64,000 bases of DNA from assembly GCF_001613105.1 (NCBI RefSeq), contig NZ_BDBS01000012.1, positions 1 to 64,000 of the forward strand, written 5' to 3'. Shown one piece after another: positions 26,179-34,634 of the stretch (its first letter is position 1; every line of letters starts with the position of its first letter). The position numbers and the translations under genes were made by a program. Under the pieces are notes generated by a model. It was not told the origin of the DNA, did not search any database, and saw nothing but the letters and a program-made list of their open reading frames with translations. The DNA is from Nocardia pseudobrasiliensis NBRC 108224 (GTDB lineage Bacteria > Actinomycetota > Actinomycetes > Mycobacteriales > Mycobacteriaceae).

Positions 26179-26754
26179 GTGGGCAGGCCGCAGAACTTCG
26201 ACACCGACTCCGTCGTGGAGATGGCCATGGAGACGTTCTGGACCCACGGCTACGCCAATACCTCTCCCGCCCGTCTGGCCGAATGTACCGGCATCGGAAA
26301 AGGCAGCCTGTACAACACCTTCGGCAGCAAACGCGAGCTGTTCGAGCGCGCCCTCGCCCGCTACGACCAACTCGGAGCCGCACACGCCGAAGACATCCTG
26401 TCCCGCCCCGGCTCCACCCGCGACCGCATCGGCGCGCTGTTGCGCTTCCTGGTCGACATGGACCTGGCCGGACCGGAACGTCGCGGCTGCCTGGCCGCCA
26501 ACACCGCAATGGAGCTCGCCGGACGAGATCCGGAGATGACCGCGATCATCCGTCGCATCAACGAACGCATGATCGGCGTCCTGACCAACCGCATCGAACA
26601 GGGCCTGCGCGACGGGGACGTTCGCGCCGATCTGCGGGCCCGCCCGACCGCGGAGTTCTTCCAGAACACGATCGGGGGCCTGCGCATGATGGCCAAAACC
26701 TATGACGCACCCACCCTGTACCGCGTCATCGACGCCGCGCTGACCACCCTCTGA
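26179..26754 (+). CDS. TetR-family regulator
   Basis: 191 residues. Canonical N-terminal TetR DNA-binding domain: ALTVV-like first helix (VVEMAMETFWTHGYANTSPA), then LAECTGIGKGSLYNTFGSKRELF. The C-terminal ligand domain includes RRGCLAANTAMELAGRDPEM, similar to regulators of the TetR_C group that often sit beside oxidoreductases. The next gene is an SDR oxidoreductase 72 bases downstream, separated by a hairpin. Predicted leaderless GTG start. Confidence 0.85.
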   Translation: MGRPQNFDTDSVVEMAMETFWTHGYANTSPARLAECTGIGKGSLYNTFGSKRELFERALARYDQLGAAHAEDILSRPGSTRDRIGALLRFLVDMDLAGPERRGCLAANTAMELAGRDPEMTAIIRRINERMIGVLTNRIEQGLRDGDVRADLRARPTAEFFQNTIGGLRMMAKTYDAPTLYRVIDAALTTL

Positions 26755-26761
26755 TCGATCC

Positions 26762-26779
26762 GACCGCCTCCGGGCGGTC
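26762..26779 (+). terminator. Hairpin terminator after TetR gene
   Basis: GACCGCC and GGCGGTC pair around TCCG, followed by TTCTC, 7 bases after the TetR stop. It is a compact intrinsic-type terminator separating TetR from the SDR gene. Confidence 0.65.
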
Positions 26780-26826
26780 TTCTCATACCCTAATTTTTGA
26801 CCCCCAGTTCAAGAAAGGCACGCCCC

Positions 26827-27615
26827 ATGGATCTCGACCTCATCGGCAAAACCGCCCTCGTCACCGGCGCCAGCCGCGGCATCGGCCTGGCCGTCGCCCA
26901 GGCGCTGACCGAGGAGGGCGTACGCGTCGTCGGCGCGGCCCGCACCGTCGGCCCCGAACTCGAAAAGGCTTCCGTCGCGGCGATTTCGGCCGACCTGAGC
27001 ACCGCCGAAGGCGCCCGGACGGTCGTCGAGGCGGCGCTGGCCGAACTGGGCGGCCTCGACATCCTGGTCAACAATGTCGGCGGCGGCGACGCGGATGCCC
27101 TGGATCTGGGCGGCTTCCTCGACATCGACGACGATCAGATCCGAAAGATGTTCGACCTCAACTTCTTCAGCGCCGTCACCACCACCCGCGCGGCCCTGCC
27201 CAGCCTGCTCGAACGCCGCGGGGCGGTCGTGAACATCTCCTCCATCAACGCCCGCTGGCCCGGCACCGGCCCGATCGGCTACAGCCAGGCCAAGGCCGCA
27301 CTCAGCAGCTTCGGCAAACATCTCAGCGACGAATTCGGTCCTCGCGGCGTTCGGATCAACACCGTATCCCCGGGTGTCGTCGGCAGTCCGCTGTGGCGCG
27401 GCGCGACGGGTTTCGGCGCCAAAGTCGCGGCGCAGCAGGGTCTTTCACTGGAGGATCTGCTGCGAGTGATCCCGGAGCAGTTCGGCATCACCTCCGGGCG
27501 CATCACCGAACCCGAGGAGGTCGCCGCGCTGGTCACCTTCCTGGTGTCGGAGAGGGCGGGCAATATCATCGGCGCCGAGCACATCATCGACGGCGGCTCG
27601 ATCAAAACGATCTGA
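26827..27615 (+). CDS. Short-chain dehydrogenase/reductase
   Basis: 262 residues, classical SDR. Cofactor motif TGASRGIG near residue 13, NNVGG, catalytic Ser in NISSIN, and Y-S-Q-A-K active site. Arg after the Gly motif suggests NADP(H) preference. The substrate is unknown; the adjacent TetR gene suggests inducible detoxification or catabolism. The ATG at 26827 has AAAGG upstream. A TTGACC box at about 26800 lies in an AT-rich gap and may be its own promoter. Confidence 0.88.
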   Translation: MDLDLIGKTALVTGASRGIGLAVAQALTEEGVRVVGAARTVGPELEKASVAAISADLSTAEGARTVVEAALAELGGLDILVNNVGGGDADALDLGGFLDIDDDQIRKMFDLNFFSAVTTTRAALPSLLERRGAVVNISSINARWPGTGPIGYSQAKAALSSFGKHLSDEFGPRGVRINTVSPGVVGSPLWRGATGFGAKVAAQQGLSLEDLLRVIPEQFGITSGRITEPEEVAALVTFLVSERAGNIIGAEHIIDGGSIKTI

Positions 27616-27646
27616 GGTCCACCGGCGCGCCCGCTACAGTGCGGGC

Positions 27647-27919
27647 ATGTTCGAGAACAAACGGCTGGAGCGGCGCATGGATCGCCTCGAGCGCAAACTC
27701 GATGCGATCATGCGCCACCTGAACATTTCCGAAAACCCCGCGACACAACCCATCCCGGCCGTCCAGGACGTCGACTACGGCATGGCCGAGGTCGACGACC
27801 TGCTGGCCCGCGGTAACAAGATCGGGGCCATCAAACAGTTTCGCCGACTGCATCCGGAGGTCTCGCTCAAACAGGCGAAGGATGCCGTCGAGGCCAGGGA
27901 CCAGCGGCGCTACTACTGA
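27647..27919 (+). CDS. Small protein with ribosomal L7/L12 C-terminal-like domain
   Basis: 90 residues. The N-terminal 35 residues are charged and coiled-coil-like (LERRMDRLERKLDAIMRHL). The C-terminal half, GNKIGAIKQFRRLHPEVSLK then QAKDAVEA, resembles the L7/L12 C-terminal fold (KI-VIK-R-L-LKEAKDLVE) but it is not the ribosomal stalk protein, which is longer and lies in the rpl cluster. Function unknown; it may contact translation factors or simply reuse the fold. TACAGT lies 6 bases before the ATG, predicting a leaderless transcript. Its end overlaps the convergent MFS gene by 7 bases. Confidence 0.8.
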   Translation: MFENKRLERRMDRLERKLDAIMRHLNISENPATQPIPAVQDVDYGMAEVDDLLARGNKIGAIKQFRRLHPEVSLKQAKDAVEARDQRRYY

Positions 27920-29349
27920 ACGTGCTTGTGCCGCAACCCGTTCCCCAACGCGACCGCGGCCGCGCCGAACGCGCCGATCGTCAGGATCGTGAAGCTCAGC
28001 ACGTAGCCGTGCAGCGAGGGCGCCCCGGTATTGCCGATGGTGTAGGCCGAGAGCACCGAGGCCGTGATCGCACCGGCGATACTGCCGCCCGCGGTACGCA
28101 CCAGTGAGTTGATACCACTGGCGATCCCGCTCTCGCTCATCGGCACGTGCTGCACGGCCAGGGTGCCCAATGCGGCGTAGCCGATGCCGAATCCCGTGCC
28201 CTGCAGGATATTCGCGATGATCATGTCGTAGCCGTGCTCGTTGAACAGCGCCAGCCATCCGGTCGCGCCCCCGGCGAACAGCGCGCCGATGGCCAGCGTC
28301 TTGGCCGCTCCGATCCGCCCGACCATCCGGCCGGTGCGGAAGGAGAAGAAGGTCATCAGCACCGAACTTGGGATGCCGTACAGACCCACCGCCAGCACCG
28401 AACCCGACAGCCCGTAACCCACCTTGTCGGCCGGAGTCTGCACGAAATTCGAGATCAGCGTGAACGATCCGAACATCGCGAATCCAAGCAGCGCCGAGGC
28501 CACATTGGCCGACAGCGAGCGCGGCCCCACCAGCAGCGGCAACCGCACCAGCGGCTGAGCGACCTTCAACTCGACCAGCACCCACACCGCGGCCAACGTC
28601 ACCGCCGCGACGAACAGACCGATCACACTGCCCGAACCCCAGCCCCAGCGCGGCCCCTCGCTGATGCCCAGCAGCAGGCAGACCAGTAGCCCCGCAAGCA
28701 GAATCGCGCCGAGATAGTCGGGCTTACCGCCGTGCCGCACGCCGATGTCCTTGGCGCTCACGGCGACCAGGACCGTCGCGACCACCGCGCACGCGGCGGT
28801 CATCCAGAACACCGGATGCGGATCGGTGGTGTTGTCGGCGATCACGCCGGTCACCAGCATGCCGACCGTGCCGCCGACGCCCATGGTCCCGCTGACCACG
28901 CCGATCGCCGTGGTGAGCCGATCGCGCGGGAAGGTGTCGCGAATGATGCCGATCGCCAGCGGGATCATGGCCGAGGAGGTGCCCTGCAACGCCCGCCCGA
29001 CGATGTACACGCCGAGCGAGGTGGCCAGCGCGCACACCACCGAACCGGCGATCAGCAGACCCATGCACAGCATGACCATGCGCTTCTTGCCGTACATATC
29101 ACCGAAGCGCGAAAGTAGCGGTGTCGCAACGGCTCCGGTGAGCAGCGCCGCGGTGAACAACCACGTCACCCCGGCCACATCGGTGTGCAACCGCACCAGC
29201 AGCCGGGGCAGCAGCGGAATCACGACCGTCTGCTGCAGGGATACGACCAGGCCCGCCGCACTCAGCGCGAGCAGGGTCGTACCCAGATGTTTCTGCGCAG
29301 GGGTCGCGATGGCAGTGCCATCGGCCCGCCCGGCAACGGTCGAAGTCAT
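27913..29349 (-). CDS. MFS drug-efflux-type transporter (DHA2-like)
   Basis: 478 residues with about 14 hydrophobic segments. Motif A-like GDMYGKKRMVM and motif C-like region GTMGVGGTVGMLVTGVIAD indicate a drug:H+ antiporter. The ATG at 29349 is chosen over 29364 because GAGGGA lies 7 nt before it. It is divergent from a MarR regulator with a palindrome between them, the usual arrangement of a substrate-induced efflux pump. Confidence 0.87.
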   Translation of the reverse strand: MTSTVAGRADGTAIATPAQKHLGTTLLALSAAGLVVSLQQTVVIPLLPRLLVRLHTDVAGVTWLFTAALLTGAVATPLLSRFGDMYGKKRMVMLCMGLLIAGSVVCALATSLGVYIVGRALQGTSSAMIPLAIGIIRDTFPRDRLTTAIGVVSGTMGVGGTVGMLVTGVIADNTTDPHPVFWMTAACAVVATVLVAVSAKDIGVRHGGKPDYLGAILLAGLLVCLLLGISEGPRWGWGSGSVIGLFVAAVTLAAVWVLVELKVAQPLVRLPLLVGPRSLSANVASALLGFAMFGSFTLISNFVQTPADKVGYGLSGSVLAVGLYGIPSSVLMTFFSFRTGRMVGRIGAAKTLAIGALFAGGATGWLALFNEHGYDMIIANILQGTGFGIGYAALGTLAVQHVPMSESGIASGINSLVRTAGGSIAGAITASVLSAYTIGNTGAPSLHGYVLSFTILTIGAFGAAAVALGNGLRHKHVQ

Positions 29350-29367
29350 GCTGTTGTCCCTCATCTG

Positions 29368-29388
29368 TTACTTAACTAACGTAAGTAA
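29368..29388. promoter_or_regulatory. Probable MarR operator
   Basis: TTACTTA and TAAGTAA flank ACTAACG, a 21-base inverted repeat midway between the divergent MFS and MarR starts. The size and AT-rich arms suit a MarR dimer. TACAAT (29398-29403) lies 6 bases before the marR ATG. Confidence 0.65.
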
Positions 29389-29409
29389 GGTAACCCGTAC
29401 AATAACGGC

Positions 29410-29922
29410 ATGCCGCCCTCGGAAGCCACTTCCACGCCCGATATCGACACCGATACCGGGCCGATCGTGGAATTGGAGCGCTCGATCACGCGCATCGCGC
29501 ACCTGCTCACGCGGGCGCGCCGGCACGGCCGAACCATCACCGCGGCCGGGGTCAATGTCGACCGCGCGAATGTGCCCCTGCTGCGGCTGCTCGCCGATTC
29601 ACCCGAACCCCTGCGCCTGGGCGAATTGGCCACCCTGCTCGACGTCGAGGCGCCGCATGTGACCCGGCAGGTGCAGCGGCTCGAGCGTACGGGCATGGTC
29701 GCCCGGGTATCGGATCCCGACGATCGCCGGGCGCAGCGGGTCCGACTGACCCCTGTCGGTTATCAGACGGTCGACGCCATCTGTACGGTCATCCGGCAAT
29801 CCATCCGGGATGCGCTGTCGGACTGGACGCCCGAGGATCTGCGCCTGCTGGCCGCGCTGAACAATCGCATGGTGGACGACTTCGAGACCACCCGCGAATT
29901 GCGGCCGGACCGGACACAGTAG
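29410..29922 (+). CDS. MarR-family regulator
   Basis: 170 residues with a winged helix-turn-helix: LRLGELATLLDVEAPHVTRQ then VQRLERTGMVARVSDPDDRR, the latter being the MarR wing with conserved DxR. Probably represses the divergent efflux gene and itself until a phenolic or drug ligand binds. TACAAT six bases upstream of the ATG predicts a leaderless message. Confidence 0.88.
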   Translation: MPPSEATSTPDIDTDTGPIVELERSITRIAHLLTRARRHGRTITAAGVNVDRANVPLLRLLADSPEPLRLGELATLLDVEAPHVTRQVQRLERTGMVARVSDPDDRRAQRVRLTPVGYQTVDAICTVIRQSIRDALSDWTPEDLRLLAALNNRMVDDFETTRELRPDRTQ

Positions 29923-29929
29923 TCCGCGC

Positions 29930-30247
29930 TCAGCGCGTTTCGGTGACGGTCATCCGGATATCCGGCCACGGCGGGCGGCGCAGCACCGCCAGTGTGGCGA
30001 AAACCGCGGCCAAGAGCCCGGTCAGCACGCCGATGAACGCGATCCGCCCCGAATCGGATGCCTCTGTCCAGGTGACCTTTTCGCCGTGTACGACGAAGAT
30101 GCCCAGTGGCCGCATCCCCGGGCGCAAGAAGCCGCTCGGCCCCGCGACCGTGATGACCGTCGCGCCGTCGGCCGTCTCGTGCGGAGCGCCGTAGACAACC
30201 GAATCACCGGGCCGCGCGGGAGGCTCGAACCGTTCACGAAGCGTCAC
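29930..30247 (-). CDS. Single-pass membrane protein of unknown function
   Basis: 105 residues from the GTG at 30247. A globular N-terminal part (RPGDSVVYGAPHETADGATVITVAGPSG) is followed by one transmembrane helix (about 70-92, IAFIGVLTGLLAAVFATLAVL) and a short basic tail. No family recognised. The start codon lacks a clear ribosome site. It is divergent from the lactonase gene and shares the palindrome-rich region 30335-30379. Confidence 0.6.
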   Translation of the reverse strand: MTLRERFEPPARPGDSVVYGAPHETADGATVITVAGPSGFLRPGMRPLGIFVVHGEKVTWTEASDSGRIAFIGVLTGLLAAVFATLAVLRRPPWPDIRMTVTETR

Positions 30248-30334
30248 GCACGAAAGCCTATACGCCCGGGCGTGTCCGCCGCGATCGTTTCCCGCCCGAT
30301 GCGAGTGTGGGATCGGGACAACCAGTCGGCTTCG

Positions 30335-30379
30335 ATTGCGCGATTCGCAATATAAATTGCACCTATTGCGCAATTGGTG
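30335..30379. promoter_or_regulatory. Palindrome array ATTGCG upstream of the lactonase gene
   Basis: ATTGCG-N5-CGCAAT (30335-30351) is a perfect spaced palindrome. Nine bases on, CACC-T-ATTGCGCAAT-T-GGTG (30360-30379) is a 20-base palindrome with one mismatched pair. TATAAA between them may be a -10 element. This is the most AT-rich and symmetric patch in the area and is a strong operator candidate; the binding protein is unknown. Confidence 0.65.
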
Positions 30380-30430
30380 TGATGTAGGTCATTCTGGCGC
30401 GAGCGTGCATTCGGGCGGAAGGAGATACCG

Positions 30431-31561
30431 GTGGCCACCGGCAAACTGGATCGACGGCATTTTCTCGCGGCGGTGGGATCCGTTGCGGGAGTGGGGATTG
30501 CCGCCTCGTCGGGCCTGACCGCACCGGCCCGCGCGGCCGCCGGTGATCGCGCCTATCTCGGCTGTTACAGCTCCGACGGGGCGAGCGGGCACGGAATCGC
30601 CATCGCCACAGCGGATTCCGCGGGCAGACTCACCGTCGACGGGATGATCGACGTCACCGATCCGTCGTTCCTGGCGTTGTCTCCCGACGGCAGCCGCCTG
30701 TACGCGGTGAACGAGGGTTCGGGGCCCGGCATGGTCACCGCGGTCGATCCGCATACCGCCCAGGTGCTGAATTCCGTTGCGGTACGGGGCAATGGCCCCA
30801 CCCACCTGTGCGTCGCGCCGGACGGGCGTGCGGTGCTCACCGCGAATTACGGATCGGGCAGTGTGAGCGTGGTGTCGGTGACCGAGGACGGTCGCCTCGG
30901 CGCGGTGACCGATGTCGCCCGGCACACCGGCTCGGGCCCGGATCCGGAACGGCAGGAGGGTCCACACGCGCATCAGGTGCTGTTCGACCCCTCGGGTCAC
31001 TGGGTGCTGGTGGTCGATCTGGGCGTCGACGCGGTCTACGTCTATCAGCTCGCCGACGGCGGGCTGAAAGAGCACGCCCGCGTCGCCATGGCGCCGGGCA
31101 GCGGGCCGCGGCATCTGCGCTTCCATCCCGATGGGCAGCGAGCGTATGTGGCCAATGAACTGAATTCCACTGTCACGGTATGCCGTTGGCGCGCCGATAC
31201 GGGAGAACTCGTCGCGGGGCAGAGCGTCGCGGCCGATACGCGGGGCGGCGATCCGCGCAACTATCCGTCCGAGCCGGTGGTCTCCCCCGACGGCCGCCTG
31301 CTGTATCTGGCCAATCGCGGCCACGACAATATCGCGACCTTCGCCGTCATGAGCGACAGCCTGGTCCCGTTGACCACCACCCCGTGCGGCGGCGTGTTCC
31401 CGCGTGATCTCACCCTCGACCCGAGCGGGCGCAGGCTGTACGCGTCCAATCAGAAGTCGAATTCGGTGACGTGGCTCGGACTGGATCCGATCACCGGAAT
31501 ACCGCAGGGAGTGGCCGGATCGCTCGAGACGGGTTCGCCTACCACCGTGCTGTTCGCATGA
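30431..31561 (+). CDS. Exported lactonase-family seven-bladed beta-propeller protein
   Basis: 376 residues. A twin-arginine-type leader (D-R-R-H-F-L, then a hydrophobic segment ending ARA) indicates Tat export. The mature part has the 6-phosphogluconolactonase/carboxymuconate-cyclase-like propeller: FLALSPDGSRLYAVNEG, HLCVAPDGRAVLTANYGSGSVS, GPHAHQVLFDPSG, GPRHLRFHPDG. Being exported it is unlikely to be the pentose-phosphate enzyme. A GGAG ribosome site precedes the GTG at 30431. Preceded by a palindrome array and followed by a strong hairpin. Confidence 0.85.
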   Translation: MATGKLDRRHFLAAVGSVAGVGIAASSGLTAPARAAAGDRAYLGCYSSDGASGHGIAIATADSAGRLTVDGMIDVTDPSFLALSPDGSRLYAVNEGSGPGMVTAVDPHTAQVLNSVAVRGNGPTHLCVAPDGRAVLTANYGSGSVSVVSVTEDGRLGAVTDVARHTGSGPDPERQEGPHAHQVLFDPSGHWVLVVDLGVDAVYVYQLADGGLKEHARVAMAPGSGPRHLRFHPDGQRAYVANELNSTVTVCRWRADTGELVAGQSVAADTRGGDPRNYPSEPVVSPDGRLLYLANRGHDNIATFAVMSDSLVPLTTTPCGGVFPRDLTLDPSGRRLYASNQKSNSVTWLGLDPITGIPQGVAGSLETGSPTTVLFA

Positions 31562-31562
31562 C

Positions 31563-31595
31563 CTCGGCCCCGGCGAAAAGCGTGCCGGGGCCGAG
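31563..31595 (+). terminator. Hairpin terminator with GAAAAGCGT loop
   Basis: Perfect 12-bp stem (CTCGGCCCCGGC / GCCGGGGCCGAG) around a 9-nt loop GAAAAGCGT, starting 2 bases after the lactonase stop. Loop and inner stem are shared with hairpins at 18636 and 40175. Confidence 0.75.
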
Positions 31596-31632
31596 ATTAT
31601 GGGCAGGTAACCGGGGCCGAGATGGCACACCC

Positions 31633-33042
31633 CTAGAGGGCTTTGAGTTCCTCCGTGACCGCGCCGACCGACTTCTTCGCATCGCCGAACAGCATGCTGG
31701 TGTGGTCGGCGTAGAACAGCGGATTGTCGATACCGGCGAAGCCCGAGTTCATCGAGCGTTTCAGCACGATCACCGAGCGCGCCTGGTCGACATTGAGCAC
31801 CGGCATGCCGTAGATCGGGCTCGAGGAGTCCTCGCGGGCGGCCGGGTTGGTGACATCGTTCGCGCCGATGACCAGGGCCACGTCGGTGCGGGCGAATTCG
31901 CCGTTGATATCGTCCATTTCCTTGAGCGCGTCGTAGGGTACCTCGGCCTCGGCCAGCAGCACGTTCATATGACCGGGCATCCGACCCGCGACCGGATGGA
32001 TGGCGTATTTGACCTCCACGCCCTTGGCCTCGAGCAGCGAGGCCATCTCCTTGACCGCGTGCTGGGCCTGGGCGACGGCCATACCGTAGCCGGGCACCAC
32101 GATGACCTGATTGGCATAGGCCATCTGGATCGCGGCATCCGCGGCCGAGGTGGCCTTGGCCTGCTTCTGCTCGCCGTCGCTGGACGCGATCGCGCCGCCG
32201 CCACCGAAACCACCCGCGACGATGGCCGGAATGGACCGGTTCATCGCCTTGGCCATGAGGTTGGTCAGGATGGTGCCGGACGCGCCGACGATCATGCCCG
32301 CGACGATCATCGCGGTGTTGTTGAGCGCCAAACCGGCTGCGGCGGCGGACAATCCGGTGAGGGCATTGAGCAGCGAGATGACCACCGGCATATCGGCGCC
32401 GCCGATCGGCAGCACGACCATCAGGCCGAGCACCGCCGCCAACACCAGCACCAGCACCATCCACCAGGTCGGCACGCCGTCCTTCGCCGCACCCAGACCG
32501 ATCACCACGGCCGCGGCGATCGCGCCGACGAACAGCAGAATGTTCAACGGCTGCTGCGCTTTTCCGATACCGATCGGACGACCGGGCAGGATCTCCTGCA
32601 ACTTGCCGAAGGCGATCAGCGAGCCCCAGAACGAGATCGAGCCGATGATCGCCGCGAACAGCGAGGCGATCACGATATGCACGCTGGGCTGCTCCGGAAT
32701 CCGCGAAAACCCCTGGGTGTTCAGGAATTCCGACAGCGAGATCAAGGCGACGGTGCCGCCGCCGACGCCGTTGAACGCGGCCACCAGCTGCGGCATGGCG
32801 GTCATCTTGGTGAACCGCGCGGGCGGAACGCCCAGGGCCACACCGACGACCAGACCCGCGATGATGATGATCCAGTTGGTGGTGTCGCGGATGGAGATGA
32901 AGGTCGCGACCACCGCGAGGCCCATGCCGACCGCGGCGATCCAGTTGCCGCGCACGGCCGTCTTCGGACCGGTCAGGCCCATCAGACCGTAGATGAACAG
33001 CGCGAAGGCGATGATGTAGAGAACGTTGACGAGATTGTCCAT
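31633..33042 (-). CDS. pntB: NAD(P) transhydrogenase subunit beta
   Basis: 469 residues. Nine or so membrane helices (domain II, FALFIYGLMGLTGPKTA onwards) are followed by the NADP(H)-binding domain III with PGYGMAVAQAQHAVKEMA and HPVAGRMPGHMNVLLAEA, then IGANDVTNPAARED. With PntAa and PntAb it couples proton entry to hydride transfer from NADH to NADP+, giving NADPH. It starts 2 bases after pntAb ends, so all three genes form one operon. Confidence 0.95.
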   Translation of the reverse strand: MDNLVNVLYIIAFALFIYGLMGLTGPKTAVRGNWIAAVGMGLAVVATFISIRDTTNWIIIIAGLVVGVALGVPPARFTKMTAMPQLVAAFNGVGGGTVALISLSEFLNTQGFSRIPEQPSVHIVIASLFAAIIGSISFWGSLIAFGKLQEILPGRPIGIGKAQQPLNILLFVGAIAAAVVIGLGAAKDGVPTWWMVLVLVLAAVLGLMVVLPIGGADMPVVISLLNALTGLSAAAAGLALNNTAMIVAGMIVGASGTILTNLMAKAMNRSIPAIVAGGFGGGGAIASSDGEQKQAKATSAADAAIQMAYANQVIVVPGYGMAVAQAQHAVKEMASLLEAKGVEVKYAIHPVAGRMPGHMNVLLAEAEVPYDALKEMDDINGEFARTDVALVIGANDVTNPAAREDSSSPIYGMPVLNVDQARSVIVLKRSMNSGFAGIDNPLFYADHTSMLFGDAKKSVGAVTEELKAL

Positions 33043-33044
33043 GG

Positions 33045-33368
33045 CTACTTACCCGCCTTCCCGGACTCCACAGCGCCGGGCTTCTTGCCCTTGAACATGC
33101 CCAGCATCCGGTCGGTCACCACGAAACCACCGATGACATTGAGGGTTCCGAAGACGACCGCGACGAACAGGATGATCTGGGTGGCCACCGAGGGATGCTC
33201 GATGCGCCCGAGCACCACCAGCGCGCCCAGCACCACGATGCCGTGAATGGCGTTGGTACCGGACATCAGTGGCGTGTGCAGGGTGTTGGGGACCTTGGAG
33301 ATGACGGCGAAGCCGACGAACCCGGAAAGCACCAGGATCGCGATATTCGCCAGCAGTTCGGTGTACAT
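33045..33368 (-). CDS. pntAb: NAD(P) transhydrogenase subunit alpha, membrane part
   Basis: 107 residues with three transmembrane helices (LLANIAILVLSGFVGFAVI; IHGIVVLGALVVLG; IILFVAVVFGTLNVIGGFVV) and a basic tail. It supplies the membrane helices that the single-chain E. coli PntA carries at its C-terminus; the split form is usual in many bacteria. The ATG shares one base with the pntAa stop (TGATG). Confidence 0.94.
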   Translation of the reverse strand: MYTELLANIAILVLSGFVGFAVISKVPNTLHTPLMSGTNAIHGIVVLGALVVLGRIEHPSVATQIILFVAVVFGTLNVIGGFVVTDRMLGMFKGKKPGAVESGKAGK

Positions 33369-34489
33369 CAGCTCTCCTCCACCGTGCGGGTCACGCAGGA
33401 ATCGGCCAGCACCTGGTCGCCGAAGTCGGGCTCGAGCTTGCCGTCGGTCAGCATCAGTTCCAGCAGTGCCGCAATGTTTTTCGAGTACAGCTCGCTGGCG
33501 TGCTCGGGCATGGTCGCGGGCAGGTTCAGGGGCGAGGCGATCGTGACGTCGTGTTCGACGACGATCTTGCCGGGTTCGGTCAGCTCGCAGTTGCCGCCGG
33601 TCTCACCGGCCAGGTCGACGATCACGCTACCCGGCCGCATCCCCTCCACGGCGGCGGCGGTGACCAGCCGCGGCGCGGGCCGCCCGGGCACCAGCGCGGT
33701 GGTGATCACCACGTCGAAGCCCTTGATGGCGTCCTCCAAAGCCTGTTGCTGCTTTGCCTTTTCGTCGTCGGTGAGCTCGCGCGCGTAACCACCCTCACCG
33801 GCGGCGTCGATACCCAGATCGAGCCACTGCGCACCCACCGAACGCACCTGATCGGCCACCTCGGGCCGCACGTCGTAGCCGGTGGTGCGTGCGCCCAGAC
33901 GCTTGGCGGTGGCCAGCGCCTGCAGACCCGCCACGCCGACGCCGAGCACCAGCACGGTCGCGGGCTTCACCGTGCCCGCGGCGGTGGTCAGCATGGGGAA
34001 GAAACGGGTGGACTCCGACGCGGCCAGCAGAACGGCCTTGTAACCCGCCACATTCGCCTGCGAGGACAAAGCGTCCATCACCTGCGCGCGCGAGATGCGC
34101 GGAATCGCTTCCACCGCAAAGGCTTGTACGCCCGCCGTCTTCAACGCGCCGATCTTGTTGTCGGCATTGCGCGGGGCGAGGAATCCGATGAGGGTCTGAC
34201 CGGCCGACAGCTTGGCCACCTCGGCGTCGTTGGGCGGGGCCACCTTGACCACCACCTCGGCCGACCACGGATCGCCGATCGTGGCGCCGGCCTCGGTATA
34301 GGCCTCGTCGGGAATCAGCGCCCCCGCACCGGCCCCGGCCTCCACGATCACCTGCACACCCTGGCGGGTCAGGCTCGGGATGATCTTGGGCACCAACGCG
34401 ACGCGTCGCTCGTCGGTGTTGGTTTCCCGTACGACTCCGACACGCGTCCCGCGCGGCGCGTCCGCGTCTGCGCTTTGCGTTGTCTCCAC
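33368..34489 (-). CDS. pntAa: NAD(P) transhydrogenase subunit alpha, NAD-binding part
   Basis: 373 residues, soluble domain I with two Rossmann-like lobes. RETNTDERRVALVPKII near the N-terminus and VLVLGVGVAGLQALATAKRLGA (NAD motif, split here by position about 170-190) are diagnostic of the alanine dehydrogenase/PNT family; the variable loop RxxSAQANVAGYK-like region is SSQANVAGYKAV. First gene of the pnt operon. A TTACT-N4-AGTAG palindrome lies 37-50 bases upstream, related to those before accA3 and accD5. Confidence 0.94.
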   Translation of the reverse strand: METTQSADADAPRGTRVGVVRETNTDERRVALVPKIIPSLTRQGVQVIVEAGAGAGALIPDEAYTEAGATIGDPWSAEVVVKVAPPNDAEVAKLSAGQTLIGFLAPRNADNKIGALKTAGVQAFAVEAIPRISRAQVMDALSSQANVAGYKAVLLAASESTRFFPMLTTAAGTVKPATVLVLGVGVAGLQALATAKRLGARTTGYDVRPEVADQVRSVGAQWLDLGIDAAGEGGYARELTDDEKAKQQQALEDAIKGFDVVITTALVPGRPAPRLVTAAAVEGMRPGSVIVDLAGETGGNCELTEPGKIVVEHDVTIASPLNLPATMPEHASELYSKNIAALLELMLTDGKLEPDFGDQVLADSCVTRTVEES

Positions 34490-34525
34490 TGGTCTACTTC
34501 CTTACTCGAGCGGCGATCGAGAAAC

Positions 34526-34539
34526 TTACTGTCTAGTAG
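34526..34539. promoter_or_regulatory. TTACT-N4-AGTAG palindrome upstream of pntAa
   Basis: TTACT-GTCT-AGTAG, one base from the perfect CTACT-N4-AGTAG palindromes upstream of accA3 (56077) and accD5 (60833). It lies between the pntAa start and the divergent HIT gene. A shared regulator is proposed. Confidence 0.5.
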
Positions 34540-34634
34540 GTTCGTGAGAATACCTGGTCGGCGGTGAGCCTAGCGGAGATCAACATCACAGGGGCCGGTG
34601 AAATTCCTCTCCCGTACCGGTTCCGTACGCCGTA

